Assembly: GCA_031553435.1 (NCBI GenBank)
Contig: JAVBLQ010000016.1
Coordinates: 1 to 38,466, forward strand
DNA from: JAVBLQ01 sp031553435
GTDB lineage: Bacteria; Bacteroidota; Bacteroidia; Bacteroidales; Azobacteroidaceae
Direction: 5' to 3'
DNA: 38,466 nt
The position numbers and the translations under genes are program-made. Below, one piece after another: positions 23,396 to 31,520 of this stretch. The notes beneath the pieces are model-generated. The model was not told the DNA's origin, searched no databases, and saw only the letters and a program-made list of their open reading frames with translations. Within the stretch, counting starts at the first letter, position 1, and every line of letters begins with the position of its first letter.

Positions 23396-24700
23396 ATGGC
23401 ATCATTTGTAATTGAAGGAGGACTCCGCTTATCCGGAGAAATTACACCGCAAGGTGCAAAAAACGAAGCACTACAGGTTATTTGTGCAGTATTGCTTACA
23501 TCCGGAAAAGTGACTATCCATAATATCCCGGATATCCTGGATGTCAACAACCTGATCCTTCTTTTGGAAGATATGGGAGTAAAAGTCAGCCGTCAAGGTT
23601 TAGGAACATATTCCTTCGAGGCTGATGATATCAACCTGGATTATCTTCAGACAGATGATTTCATGAAGAAAAGCGCATCCCTGAGAGGATCGGTTATGAT
23701 TGTCGGCCCGTTGGTCGCTCGTTTCGGCAAGGCATTGATTCCTAAACCCGGAGGAGATAAAATCGGTCGCCGTAGATTAGATACACACTTTCTTGGGATT
23801 CAAAAGTTAGGAGCAGATTTTGTTTATGATGCCGACCGCCAACTATACGAAGTCACTGCCAGTGAACTGACAGGAACTTACATGCTGCTGGATGAGGCTT
23901 CTGTCACAGGAACCGCCAATATTTTAATGGCCTCTGTTCTTGCAAAAGGAGAAACAACCATATACAATGCTGCCTGCGAACCATATTTGCAACAGTTATC
24001 CAAAATGTTGAACAGTATGGGTGCGAAAATTTCAGGAGTCGGCTCCAATTTATTGACAATACAAGGAGTCGAATCTTTAGATGGTTGTACGCATACCATT
24101 CTGCCTGATATGATCGAGGTTGGCAGTTTTATCGGAATGGCGGCAATGACAGGTTCTGATATCAAAATCAAAAACGTTTCATATAACAATCTGGGAATTA
24201 TTCCGGATGCTTTCAGGCGACTCGGTATTTACCTGGAACAACAGGGAGACGATTTACAGATTCCCGCACAAGAATCTTATGCGATAGAAACATTCATTGA
24301 TGGATCCATCATGACTATTGCAGATGCTCCGTGGCCGGGATTAACTCCTGATTTATTGAGTGTATTCCTGGTGGTTGCCACACAAGCCAACGGTAGTGTG
24401 CTGATTCATCAGAAAATGTTTGAAAGCCGTTTGTTTTTTGTGGACAAATTGATTGATATGGGAGCCCAGATCATACTTTGCGATCCTCATCGTGCAACTG
24501 TGATCGGTTTAGGAAAACGTTTTCCGTTGAGAGGATCGGTTATGACTTCACCGGATATCCGTGCCGGAATAGCGTTGCTGATTGCAGCCATGAGTGCGGA
24601 AGGTGTGAGCCGGATTCACAATATTGATCAGATAGACCGTGGTTATCAGGATATCGATAAACGACTAAATGCTTTAGGGGCAAGAATCACAAGAATATGA
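23396..24700 (+). CDS. murA: UDP-N-acetylglucosamine 1-carboxyvinyltransferase
   Basis: MurA transfers enolpyruvate from PEP to UDP-GlcNAc, the first committed step of peptidoglycan synthesis. The 434-residue protein has the EPSP-synthase fold. AKNEALQ (21-27) holds the conserved Lys-Asn, and KPGGDKIGRRRLDTH (117-131) is the active-site loop. Where E. coli has the nucleophile Cys115 in this loop, D121 stands here. Asp at this site is known from Mycobacterium and Chlamydia MurA, which remain active and resist fosfomycin. TPDLLSVFLVVATQANGSV is another conserved block. The stop overlaps the rimM ATG by four bases. Confidence 0.96.
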   Translation: MASFVIEGGLRLSGEITPQGAKNEALQVICAVLLTSGKVTIHNIPDILDVNNLILLLEDMGVKVSRQGLGTYSFEADDINLDYLQTDDFMKKSASLRGSVMIVGPLVARFGKALIPKPGGDKIGRRRLDTHFLGIQKLGADFVYDADRQLYEVTASELTGTYMLLDEASVTGTANILMASVLAKGETTIYNAACEPYLQQLSKMLNSMGAKISGVGSNLLTIQGVESLDGCTHTILPDMIEVGSFIGMAAMTGSDIKIKNVSYNNLGIIPDAFRRLGIYLEQQGDDLQIPAQESYAIETFIDGSIMTIADAPWPGLTPDLLSVFLVVATQANGSVLIHQKMFESRLFFVDKLIDMGAQIILCDPHRATVIGLGKRFPLRGSVMTSPDIRAGIALLIAAMSAEGVSRIHNIDQIDRGYQDIDKRLNALGARITRI

Positions 24701-25215
24701 TTAAACAGGAAGATGTTGTAAAAATCGGACAATTCAACAAACCTCATGGAATAAAAGGAGAACTGTCATTCACTTTTACGAATGATGCATTCGATGAAAA
24801 TGAACACTCCTTTTTAATTTGTGAAATAGATGGAATTTTCGTCCCCTTTTTCCTGGAAGAATATCGTTTTAAAACAAATACCACAGCGCTTGTCAAACTG
24901 AAAGGTGTGGATTCCGTTGAAAAAGCACGGAATTTTACCAACAAAGATGTGTTTTTTGCCAAAAATCACATGCAGGAAATCGCATCAAGTGAAGCTGTTA
25001 CATGGGATTATTTCATTGGTTTTACCATGTACGACAGCTTACTTGGGAAGATCGGGGAAATCGTAGCGATTGATGAATCTACGATAAACATTCTTTTTAT
25101 TGTAAACGGAGAAACAAATGAACACTTGATCCCCGTTGTTGAGGAATGGATCCTGAGCGTTGACTCCGAAAACAAAATACTGGAAGTAGAACTTCCGGAT
25201 GGTTTGATCGAATAA
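24697..25215 (+). CDS. rimM: Ribosome maturation factor RimM
   Basis: RimM helps assemble the head of the 30S subunit by binding S19 and 16S rRNA. The 172-residue protein has the N-terminal RimM barrel (KIGQFNKPHGIKGELSF) and a PRC-barrel C-terminal half starting around 100 (YFIGFTMYDSLLGKIGEIV), ending with HLIPVVEEWILSVDSENKIL. The ATGA overlap with murA fixes the start and implies coupled translation. The stop codon abuts the stop of the convergent TetR gene with no spacer, so no terminator can lie between them. Confidence 0.95.
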   Translation: MIKQEDVVKIGQFNKPHGIKGELSFTFTNDAFDENEHSFLICEIDGIFVPFFLEEYRFKTNTTALVKLKGVDSVEKARNFTNKDVFFAKNHMQEIASSEAVTWDYFIGFTMYDSLLGKIGEIVAIDESTINILFIVNGETNEHLIPVVEEWILSVDSENKILEVELPDGLIE

Positions 25216-25911
25216 TTATTCTCTCTCTATTTCATTTTCGTAAAGCCCTGTTATTTCCATAATATCTTCAATCGGATACCCTTTATTTAATAATTTACGA
25301 GCCATCTCTTTTTCTTTCACTTTTTCCAGATCATCAAATGCCCAGTTGACAATCTTTTTAAGGGTATCACTGACAATAAGATTCCCTTCCGGACCCTTCA
25401 TGTTCACACCACAAAAAGTCGATTTATCCTGAAATCCGGACAGATAATAAATAGAAGAAATCAAAATGGATGAAACAGCACGAAGATCAATACTGGATCC
25501 GTTGAAAAATTTATCGTAATTGGAAAGTAAATTATCTAACGCTTCTTCTCTTCTTTGGGTTACTGCCATTGTAAGACTTGACCTATCTGCTAATTCCCAG
25601 GATAATAATCGCTGAATCTCTCTTTTTTTCCATGCAATATCAAGTATATCTTCCAATGAATTCTGAAAAGCTACTCTTGTATTCGGAGATTTTCTATCTT
25701 CCGGAAAATATGTCAGCCAAAAATCAAACCGTTCTACGTATTGTTCTATTATATCATCTAAATTGTTGAATCTTCTGGAAATAACGTTAGGTTGTACTCC
25801 CGATTCTTCAGATATTAGAGGAATTGACAATTTAGAAAATCCATGTTCTTTAACTATCTTACTTACAGCATCAAAGATACTTTTTCGAATTTCCTGATTA
25901 CTCCTTCTCAT
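25216..25911 (-). CDS. TetR-family transcriptional regulator
   Basis: A 231-residue regulator. The N-terminal helix-turn-helix domain (1-50) reads IRKSIFDAVSKIVKEHGFSK, then IPLISEESGVQPNVISRRFN, which is a TetR layout. The middle is an all-helical ligand or dimer domain. The last 30 residues, including ARKLLNKGYPIEDIMEITGL, resemble the short helical tail found at the end of Rpn/YhgA-type nucleases and many small Bacteroidota proteins, an unusual ending for TetR. It diverges from the CDF transporter gene across a 325-base gap, so it may regulate that gene or itself. The ligand is unknown. Confidence 0.78.
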   Translation of the reverse strand: MRRSNQEIRKSIFDAVSKIVKEHGFSKLSIPLISEESGVQPNVISRRFNNLDDIIEQYVERFDFWLTYFPEDRKSPNTRVAFQNSLEDILDIAWKKREIQRLLSWELADRSSLTMAVTQRREEALDNLLSNYDKFFNGSSIDLRAVSSILISSIYYLSGFQDKSTFCGVNMKGPEGNLIVSDTLKKIVNWAFDDLEKVKEKEMARKLLNKGYPIEDIMEITGLYENEIERE

Positions 25912-25966
25912 CTTTTCTCGTTGTTATATATTTTTAATTATCTTTCAAATCAGATACTTATGAATA

Positions 25967-25978
25967 ACATATATATGT
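25967..25978. promoter_or_regulatory. AT-rich palindrome upstream of the TetR gene
   Basis: ACATATATATGT is a perfect 12-base palindrome 55 bases ahead of the tetR-like ATG. It could be an autoregulatory operator, but alternating AT palindromes arise easily by chance. Confidence 0.2.
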
Positions 25979-26113
25979 AACAAAACTAATTTCACAATAA
26001 GTTATATAAGCACAATATTAGACCATTTTAATGGGATATGCAAGCAAAAATACAATTTTAACTTAAAAAATCATTTACATTGACATTGTTAATAACATTT
26101 TTTATCATTTACA

Positions 26114-26144
26114 TTGCATCTGCAAAAAAACAGTATTACTTTTG
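26114..26144 (+). promoter_or_regulatory. Promoter of the CDF transporter gene
   Basis: TTG at 26114-26116 and TACTTTTG at 26137-26144 with a 20-base spacer fit the Bacteroidota -33/-7 pattern. Transcription would begin near 26150, giving a leader of roughly 85 nucleotides that contains the long palindrome. The remaining parts of the 325-base TetR/CDF gap show no other feature I can support. Confidence 0.55.
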
Positions 26145-26167
26145 TTTTCGTTTTTTCCGTTAATCAA

Positions 26168-26201
26168 GAAACTGTTTAAATTTGAAAATTTAAACAGTTT
26201 C
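26168..26201. promoter_or_regulatory. Perfect 34-base palindrome in the CDF leader
   Basis: GAAACTGTTTAAATTT and AAATTTAAACAGTTTC are exact 16-base inverted arms separated by GA. It lies downstream of the predicted promoter and 35 bases before the CDF start codon. It could be a repressor site, an RNA hairpin or attenuator, or one of the dispersed repeats; a similar half-word, GAAATTGTTTAAATTC, follows ispF at 31456-31471. Confidence 0.55.
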
Positions 26202-26236
26202 TGAAAATAGTCTATATATGGGAATAACAACGAATT

Positions 26237-27166
26237 ATGAACAATCCAACTGAAAAAGAAAAAATTTTAGTAAGAACTTCCTGGATAAGTACTATCGGTA
26301 ATGCCGTATTGTCTATTTCAAAAATAACTATCGGTTTATTATTCGGGAGTTTAGCGGTGATTGGCGATGGTATCGATTCGGCTACGGATGTAATTATATC
26401 TGTAGTGATGATTTTTACGGCCAATATCATCAACCGTCCTCCCAATCAAAAATATGTATATGGCTATGAAAAAGCTGAAAGCATTGCAACAAAAATATTA
26501 TCCCTGATTATTTTTTATGCAGGTATTCAGATGTTGATTTCTTCTGTCAAAGGCATATTTTCGACTGAACCCAAAGCACTCCCGGATATTGTTGTTATTT
26601 ATGTCACCATTTTTTCAATCATTGGAAAACTGGGATTAGCATTATATCAATATCGTCAGGGTAAAAAAATAAATAGCTCCATGCTTACAGCCAATGCCGT
26701 GAATATGCGCAATGATGTGCTTATCTCTACCGGAGTACTGGTGGGATTGGCTTTCACTTTTATTTTCAAACTTCCGGTACTTGATGCGGTAACAGGTTTG
26801 CTGATCAGCCTTTTTATTCTTAAATCATCCATAAGTATTTTTATGGATTCAAATATTGAGTTGATGGATGGACTCAGGGATACTTCTGCTTATAATAAAA
26901 TATTCGAAGCAATCGACAAAGTTCCGGGGGCAATGAATCCGCACCGTGTACGGCTAAGGCAGGTGGGTGGCATGTATGCTATCTCATTGGATATTGAGAC
27001 AGACGGAAATATAACCCTGAAAGAAGCACACAACATTGCCGAAGCTGTTGAAAACAGTATCAGGCAATCTATTGAAAATGTATATGACATCATTGTTCAT
27101 GTGGAACCTGAAGGCAAGCATATTTCAAAAGAAGAATTCGGAATTGACAGAGAAATGATAAACTAA
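26237..27166 (+). CDS. Cation diffusion facilitator (CDF) metal transporter
   Basis: A 309-residue CDF protein with six membrane segments (about 12-215) and a C-terminal cytoplasmic domain (about 225-300, ending in DIIVHVEPEG). It exchanges a divalent metal for protons across the inner membrane. The transport site in segment 2 is D47-x-x-x-D51 in GDGIDSATDV. In segment 5 the usual His-x-x-x-Asp of zinc carriers is N156-x-x-x-D160 (NMRND). YGYEKAESIATKIL is the conserved loop after segment 2. The Asn suggests selectivity other than zinc, perhaps manganese or iron, but this is inference. It is preceded by its own promoter and a long palindrome. Confidence 0.88.
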   Translation: MNNPTEKEKILVRTSWISTIGNAVLSISKITIGLLFGSLAVIGDGIDSATDVIISVVMIFTANIINRPPNQKYVYGYEKAESIATKILSLIIFYAGIQMLISSVKGIFSTEPKALPDIVVIYVTIFSIIGKLGLALYQYRQGKKINSSMLTANAVNMRNDVLISTGVLVGLAFTFIFKLPVLDAVTGLLISLFILKSSISIFMDSNIELMDGLRDTSAYNKIFEAIDKVPGAMNPHRVRLRQVGGMYAISLDIETDGNITLKEAHNIAEAVENSIRQSIENVYDIIVHVEPEGKHISKEEFGIDREMIN

Positions 27167-27217
27167 GTGAGTTAAACGCCCACATTGATCACAATATAAA
27201 CTCAAAAATTGCATAAT

Positions 27218-27883
27218 ATGCCAAGAATTATCTTGCCGATTGCTTTAATTCTCTGTTTGATTGCATGTAATAATTCTATAAAAACAACTCAGACGCAACA
27301 GTTTGAATTTGAATACCCTGTCGATTCGATTACAATTGATAAAGTGCAAATCTATTCTGACACTTTGCAATACTTAGCTGATTCTGATGATGATAATCAT
27401 TTGTATGGATTGTTCCTCAATAAAGATATGGACACACTACAGATTATATTGGGAGAAGCTCTTTCCTTGTCGGAAGATGATGAGAATAAAATGTTTTTTG
27501 CCAAATGGAGAGACGAAAACAAAGAGACGGAATACAATAATTTGTACATGATTCAATATCAGCAGATCGATACAAAACTGTTCCGGACTTGCAGAGAATA
27601 TAGTCTCGATGAGGGTTATACAACTGTATATGAATGTATTTATCCGGATAAAAACCTCCAACAGGTGTATGATCTGGTAAAATCGACCGACAATCAATTA
27701 TTGCGACGATTGCCGGCGGAAAATATCGAATATGGCGACGATCTGAATGTAAGAGTATCTTATCAATACCACACTAAAAAACATTTAGTCATTGAATTGA
27801 ATTATCCGGGAGGTATCACTATAGTAGAAATTATCGAGAGAAAAAACAACACGATGTCGAACATAACTTTTTCTGCAGATTAA
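27218..27883 (+). CDS. Predicted lipoprotein of unknown function
   Basis: A 221-residue protein with a short signal peptide ending in the lipobox LIAC (Cys 17), so it is probably lipid-anchored. The mature part is acidic and contains alternating polar and hydrophobic stretches that suggest a beta-rich fold; I do not recognise a family. The start is taken as the ATG at 27218; the frame opens with a TTG three codons earlier that would weaken the signal peptide. The following oxidoreductase gene begins directly after its stop codon, and the LTA-synthase-like gene after that, so the three form one unit. Confidence 0.65.
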   Translation: MPRIILPIALILCLIACNNSIKTTQTQQFEFEYPVDSITIDKVQIYSDTLQYLADSDDDNHLYGLFLNKDMDTLQIILGEALSLSEDDENKMFFAKWRDENKETEYNNLYMIQYQQIDTKLFRTCREYSLDEGYTTVYECIYPDKNLQQVYDLVKSTDNQLLRRLPAENIEYGDDLNVRVSYQYHTKKHLVIELNYPGGITIVEIIERKNNTMSNITFSAD

Positions 27884-28897
27884 ATGAAAAAAACAATCAA
27901 CACCGGCCTCCTGGCTTATGGCATGTCGGGCAAAGTATTTCATGCCCCTTTTTTAGACAAACATGACGGATTCAACTTGTATGCCATTGTTGAAAGAACT
28001 AAAAAGCAGGCGCAACAAGATTATCCTAATCTGATAAGCTACAATAGCATCGATGAACTGTTAGATGATCCTGTCATCGATCTTGTTGTTGTTAATACAC
28101 CCAATTATCTTCATTTTCAACACACAAAAGCCGCCTTACTGAAAGGTAAAAATGTTTTGGTTGAAAAACCTTTTGCCGCTAATCCTCAGCAAGTGAAGGA
28201 GATATTCGAATTGTCAGACAAACAGGGGAAAGAAGTGTTATGCTATCAAAACAGACGTTGGGACAGCGATTTTATTTCAGTCAAAGAAATACTGGAAAGC
28301 GGAAAATTAGGCAAACTGAACGAAATGCACATCCGGTATGACAGGTTCAGAAGCGCCATCGGCCCCAAAACTTTTAAGGAGGAACTGGTTGAGGCCTGCG
28401 GCTTACAATTTGATTTAGGCCCTCATTTATTGGATCAGGTAATCAGTTTGTTCGGCAAGCCTGTATCTTATCATAAAGTATTGGGGAAAAACAGAAAAGA
28501 TACCTTGGTCGATGATTATTTGTTCATACAATTAACTTATCCAGATTATTTAAATATCACTGTCACAGCCAATTTGCTGGTAGCAGACCCGCAACCCGCA
28601 TTTGTTTTGCACGGCAGTAACGGGAGTTTTATCAAACAACGTACAGATATTCAGGAAGAACAATTATTGAACGGCATCAAACCGGATGATCCTGCATATG
28701 GCATCGAACATCCTGATCAACAGGGTATTCTGACTCTCATTGATCAGGAAGGCAATAAATCCATATCACACATTCCATCCAAACCCGGAAGCTATTTGTC
28801 TGTTTTCGAAGCAGTTTATCAGACATTGATTCATAAAAAACCATATCCCGTGACTTGGGAAGATATATTGACACAACTTGAAATATTGGCAGATTAA
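27884..28897 (+). CDS. Gfo/Idh/MocA-family oxidoreductase
   Basis: A 337-residue NAD(P)-dependent dehydrogenase. The Rossmann domain opens with TGLLAYGMSGKVFHAPFL, and VNTPNYLHFQHTKAALLKG then LVEKPFAANPQQ carry the family EKP motif with the conserved Lys. The C-terminal domain includes CGLQFDLGPHLLDQVISLFG, where His is likely catalytic. Such enzymes oxidise or reduce sugars, inositols or bile pigments, and the substrate is not evident. The sequence is closest in feel to the YdgJ-type cytoplasmic group. It is sandwiched between a lipoprotein and an LTA-synthase-like gene with no intergenic space on either side. Confidence 0.9.
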   Translation: MKKTINTGLLAYGMSGKVFHAPFLDKHDGFNLYAIVERTKKQAQQDYPNLISYNSIDELLDDPVIDLVVVNTPNYLHFQHTKAALLKGKNVLVEKPFAANPQQVKEIFELSDKQGKEVLCYQNRRWDSDFISVKEILESGKLGKLNEMHIRYDRFRSAIGPKTFKEELVEACGLQFDLGPHLLDQVISLFGKPVSYHKVLGKNRKDTLVDDYLFIQLTYPDYLNITVTANLLVADPQPAFVLHGSNGSFIKQRTDIQEEQLLNGIKPDDPAYGIEHPDQQGILTLIDQEGNKSISHIPSKPGSYLSVFEAVYQTLIHKKPYPVTWEDILTQLEILAD

Positions 28898-30849
28898 TGC
28901 AAAATTTTTACTCCCACATCAAATACCTGTTCTCAATATATGTATTGGGAATTATCTTTTTTACTTTGATCCGGTTGTGTCTTATGTTTTCGCAATGGGA
29001 TAGAGTGACAGAACTTCCCGATGCATTCAGTTTGATGATCAATGCTTCTGTAATAGGATTCCGTTTTGACTCGGTAATCTCAGGTTACATTTTAGCTTTG
29101 CCCTTGGTATTGCTTCTTTTATCTTCGATCATCGGATTTGAAAACCGGAAATTGGTGAGATTTTGTCACATTTATTTATGCACTTTTTACAGTATCGCAT
29201 TATTCGGATGTATTGCCAATATTCCATATTTTGCTGAGTTTTATAAACATATCAATGCTTCTGTTTTCAATTGGAAAGACGAAAAAAGCTTTGTTTTCAC
29301 CATGATCATGAAAGAAAATATTTATCTGATGTATTTTCTTGCCTCATTGATTGTTCCTGCTTTATTTGTGTATCTGGCAACAATTCTTTACAAGCGGATT
29401 TACAAACATTATAAATCACACTTTCATTTTCCACGCAAAGTCTCCGGTTTTTTGCATAAGATACTGATATTTTTCATCTTAGGTGGACTCTGTTTTTTAG
29501 GTATTCGTGGACGCATTTCCCAAAAATCACCAATCAGGGTAGGGACGGCTTTTTTTTCTACCTATATGTTTCCTAACCAATTGGCGCTCAATCCCATTTA
29601 CTATTTTCTTAATTCTTTGTTGGAAACCGGGAAAAAATCAAAACAAGAAGTTAGATTAATACCTGATGATGATGCGCTTAAATTATGTCGCATTTTTTAT
29701 CACGCTTCTGATTCACTTAAATCTCCTGTAGTCAGGATTGTAAGGCCGGACGGAGAGCGAAAAAATTATAATGTTGTGGTAATATTGATGGAATCCATGT
29801 CGGCCGATTTGATGAAAAGAAATGGAAACCCGAATAATTTCACTCCATTTCTGGATAGCCTGGCCAATCAATCTACCTGTTTTGAAAATTGTTATTCTGC
29901 TGGCATTCATACGATGAATGGCGTTTTTTCAACATTATTTTCTTATCCCGCATTGTTTACCCAACATCCTATGAAAACGGTAGATATTGCTAATTTTCAA
30001 TGTCTTCCTTCTGTGTTGAGAAAAAATAATTATCAAACAGCTTATTTTACAACGCATGACGACCAATTTGATAATATCGGCGGTTTTTTGAAAATAAATG
30101 GAATAGAATTGATACAGGCTCAACGTGATTATCCTTTAAATAAAGTTAAAAGCAATCTGGGAGTTCCTGATGATTATATGTTTGAACGCGCCATTCCGGT
30201 GCTCACTCAATTGTCGGACAACGGACAGCCTTTTTTTGCAACCATGCTTACAGCCAGCAACCATGCCCCTTATATCATTCCCGATTATTTCAAACCATCG
30301 ATGAAAGATATTAAAGATCAGATCATAGAATACAGCGACTGGTCGATCCGGAAATTTTTCGAGATGGCCCGGAAAGAAAAATGGTTCGACAATACCATTT
30401 TCGTCTTAACCGGCGATCATGGTCTTGTAACTGGTTCGCAGCCATATGAAATATCAGTTTCCAGGCATCATTGTCCTTTAATTATTTACGGCAAAGATAT
30501 TCCCGAACGCTCAATTGCAGAAACAGCATCCCAGTTAGATATATTCCCGACAATCATGGGAATACTCGAAATAGCCTATGCAAATAACACATTCGGCTTC
30601 GATCTTTTGAAAGAAAAAAGAAAATATGCCTTATTAAATTCTGATGATATTGTTGCTTGTGTGGACGACTCTTTGATGTATATTTATAGTACCCATGGAA
30701 AAGAGGCTTTGTACAGATACAAAATAAAAAGTACAGAGAATATATTGGAAAAAAAACAAGAAAAGGCTGATGAAATGAGGCAATTCATGTTTTCGACCAT
30801 GCAATCGGCGCAATATATTATTAAAAATAGTTTAACAACAATACAATAA
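28897..30849 (+). CDS. LTA synthase-like membrane sulfatase-fold phosphotransferase
   Basis: A 650-residue protein with five N-terminal membrane segments (about 8-205) and a periplasmic sulfatase-fold domain (about 290-600). VVILMESMSADL holds metal ligand E299, SAGIHTMNGVFSTLFSYPAL the presumed nucleophile T339, MLTASNHAPYIIPD and VLTGDHGLVTG the remaining metal-binding parts. This is the layout of lipoteichoic acid synthases and of phosphoglycerol or phosphoethanolamine transferases. A Gram-negative cell has no LTA, so it may decorate glycans or lipids with phosphoglycerol or a similar group. The ATG overlaps the previous stop by one base. Confidence 0.88.
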   Translation: MQNFYSHIKYLFSIYVLGIIFFTLIRLCLMFSQWDRVTELPDAFSLMINASVIGFRFDSVISGYILALPLVLLLLSSIIGFENRKLVRFCHIYLCTFYSIALFGCIANIPYFAEFYKHINASVFNWKDEKSFVFTMIMKENIYLMYFLASLIVPALFVYLATILYKRIYKHYKSHFHFPRKVSGFLHKILIFFILGGLCFLGIRGRISQKSPIRVGTAFFSTYMFPNQLALNPIYYFLNSLLETGKKSKQEVRLIPDDDALKLCRIFYHASDSLKSPVVRIVRPDGERKNYNVVVILMESMSADLMKRNGNPNNFTPFLDSLANQSTCFENCYSAGIHTMNGVFSTLFSYPALFTQHPMKTVDIANFQCLPSVLRKNNYQTAYFTTHDDQFDNIGGFLKINGIELIQAQRDYPLNKVKSNLGVPDDYMFERAIPVLTQLSDNGQPFFATMLTASNHAPYIIPDYFKPSMKDIKDQIIEYSDWSIRKFFEMARKEKWFDNTIFVLTGDHGLVTGSQPYEISVSRHHCPLIIYGKDIPERSIAETASQLDIFPTIMGILEIAYANNTFGFDLLKEKRKYALLNSDDIVACVDDSLMYIYSTHGKEALYRYKIKSTENILEKKQEKADEMRQFMFSTMQSAQYIIKNSLTTIQ

Positions 30850-30893
30850 AATGAAAAATTGTATATCTTCGTTGCTCAATATAAGTGAAAAAT

Positions 30894-30944
30894 GTTTTAC
30901 GTTTTACGTTTTGTTGTGCGTAAGCCAAACGTATAACGTAAAAC
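30894..30944. repeat. Inverted repeat with TTGTGCGTAAGC core
   Basis: Left arm GTTTTACGTTTTACGTTTTG (30894-30913) pairs with CAAACGTATAACGTAAAAC (30926-30944), differing by one base and one gap. The 12-base loop TTGTGCGTAAGC is the exact reverse complement of the core at 3846-3857. It lies between the LTA-synthase-like gene and ispF. Related half-words (TTTTACGTT) recur at 31490-31520. Confidence 0.65.
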
Positions 30945-30975
30945 TTTATATAAAAACTTAAAACAGTTTGTTGAT

Positions 30976-31455
30976 ATGAAAATCAGAACAGGATTCGGTT
31001 ACGATGTACACCGTTTTGCAGAAGGACGCGAGCTTTGGTTGGGCGGCATTAAATTGCATAGTCGTTTGGGACTCGACGGGCATTCGGATGCCGATGTTCT
31101 GATCCACGCCATTTGCGATGCATTATTAGGAGCGGCAAATCTTCGCGATATAGGATTTCAGTTTCCCGATACATCGGAAGAATATAAAAATATCGACAGT
31201 AAAATATTGCTTCGCCGTACAATGGAATTAGTTCGTTTTCATGGGTATGAACTCGGAAATATAGATGCGACCGTTTGTGCCGAACGTCCTAAAATTAATC
31301 CGTATATCCCGCAAATGAAAGTTTGTTTGTCGGAAACAATGAAAGTAGATGCCAATGATATTTCCCTTAAAGCTACTACTTCTGAAAAAATGGGATTTGT
31401 AGGACGCGAAGAAGGAATGACCGCTTACGCTTCGGTTTTGATTTATAAACCTTAG
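30976..31455 (+). CDS. ispF: 2-C-methyl-D-erythritol 2,4-cyclodiphosphate synthase
   Basis: IspF closes the cyclodiphosphate ring in the MEP route to isoprenoids. The 159 residues are a normal length for this trimeric zinc enzyme. GFGYDVHRF holds D10 and H12, two zinc ligands; GHSDADVLIHAICDALLGAANLRDIGFQFPD carries the third ligand His and the substrate loop; KATTSEKMGFVGREEG is the CDP-binding block near the C-terminus. It stands between two secreted/membrane genes, flanked by repeat words on both sides, with no other MEP gene in the window. Confidence 0.97.
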   Translation: MKIRTGFGYDVHRFAEGRELWLGGIKLHSRLGLDGHSDADVLIHAICDALLGAANLRDIGFQFPDTSEEYKNIDSKILLRRTMELVRFHGYELGNIDATVCAERPKINPYIPQMKVCLSETMKVDANDISLKATTSEKMGFVGREEGMTAYASVLIYKP

Positions 31456-31520
31456 AAATTGTTTAAATTCAAAAAATAACTATTGTGAAGCTTTACGTTT
31501 TAAGTAATATGTTTTACGTT

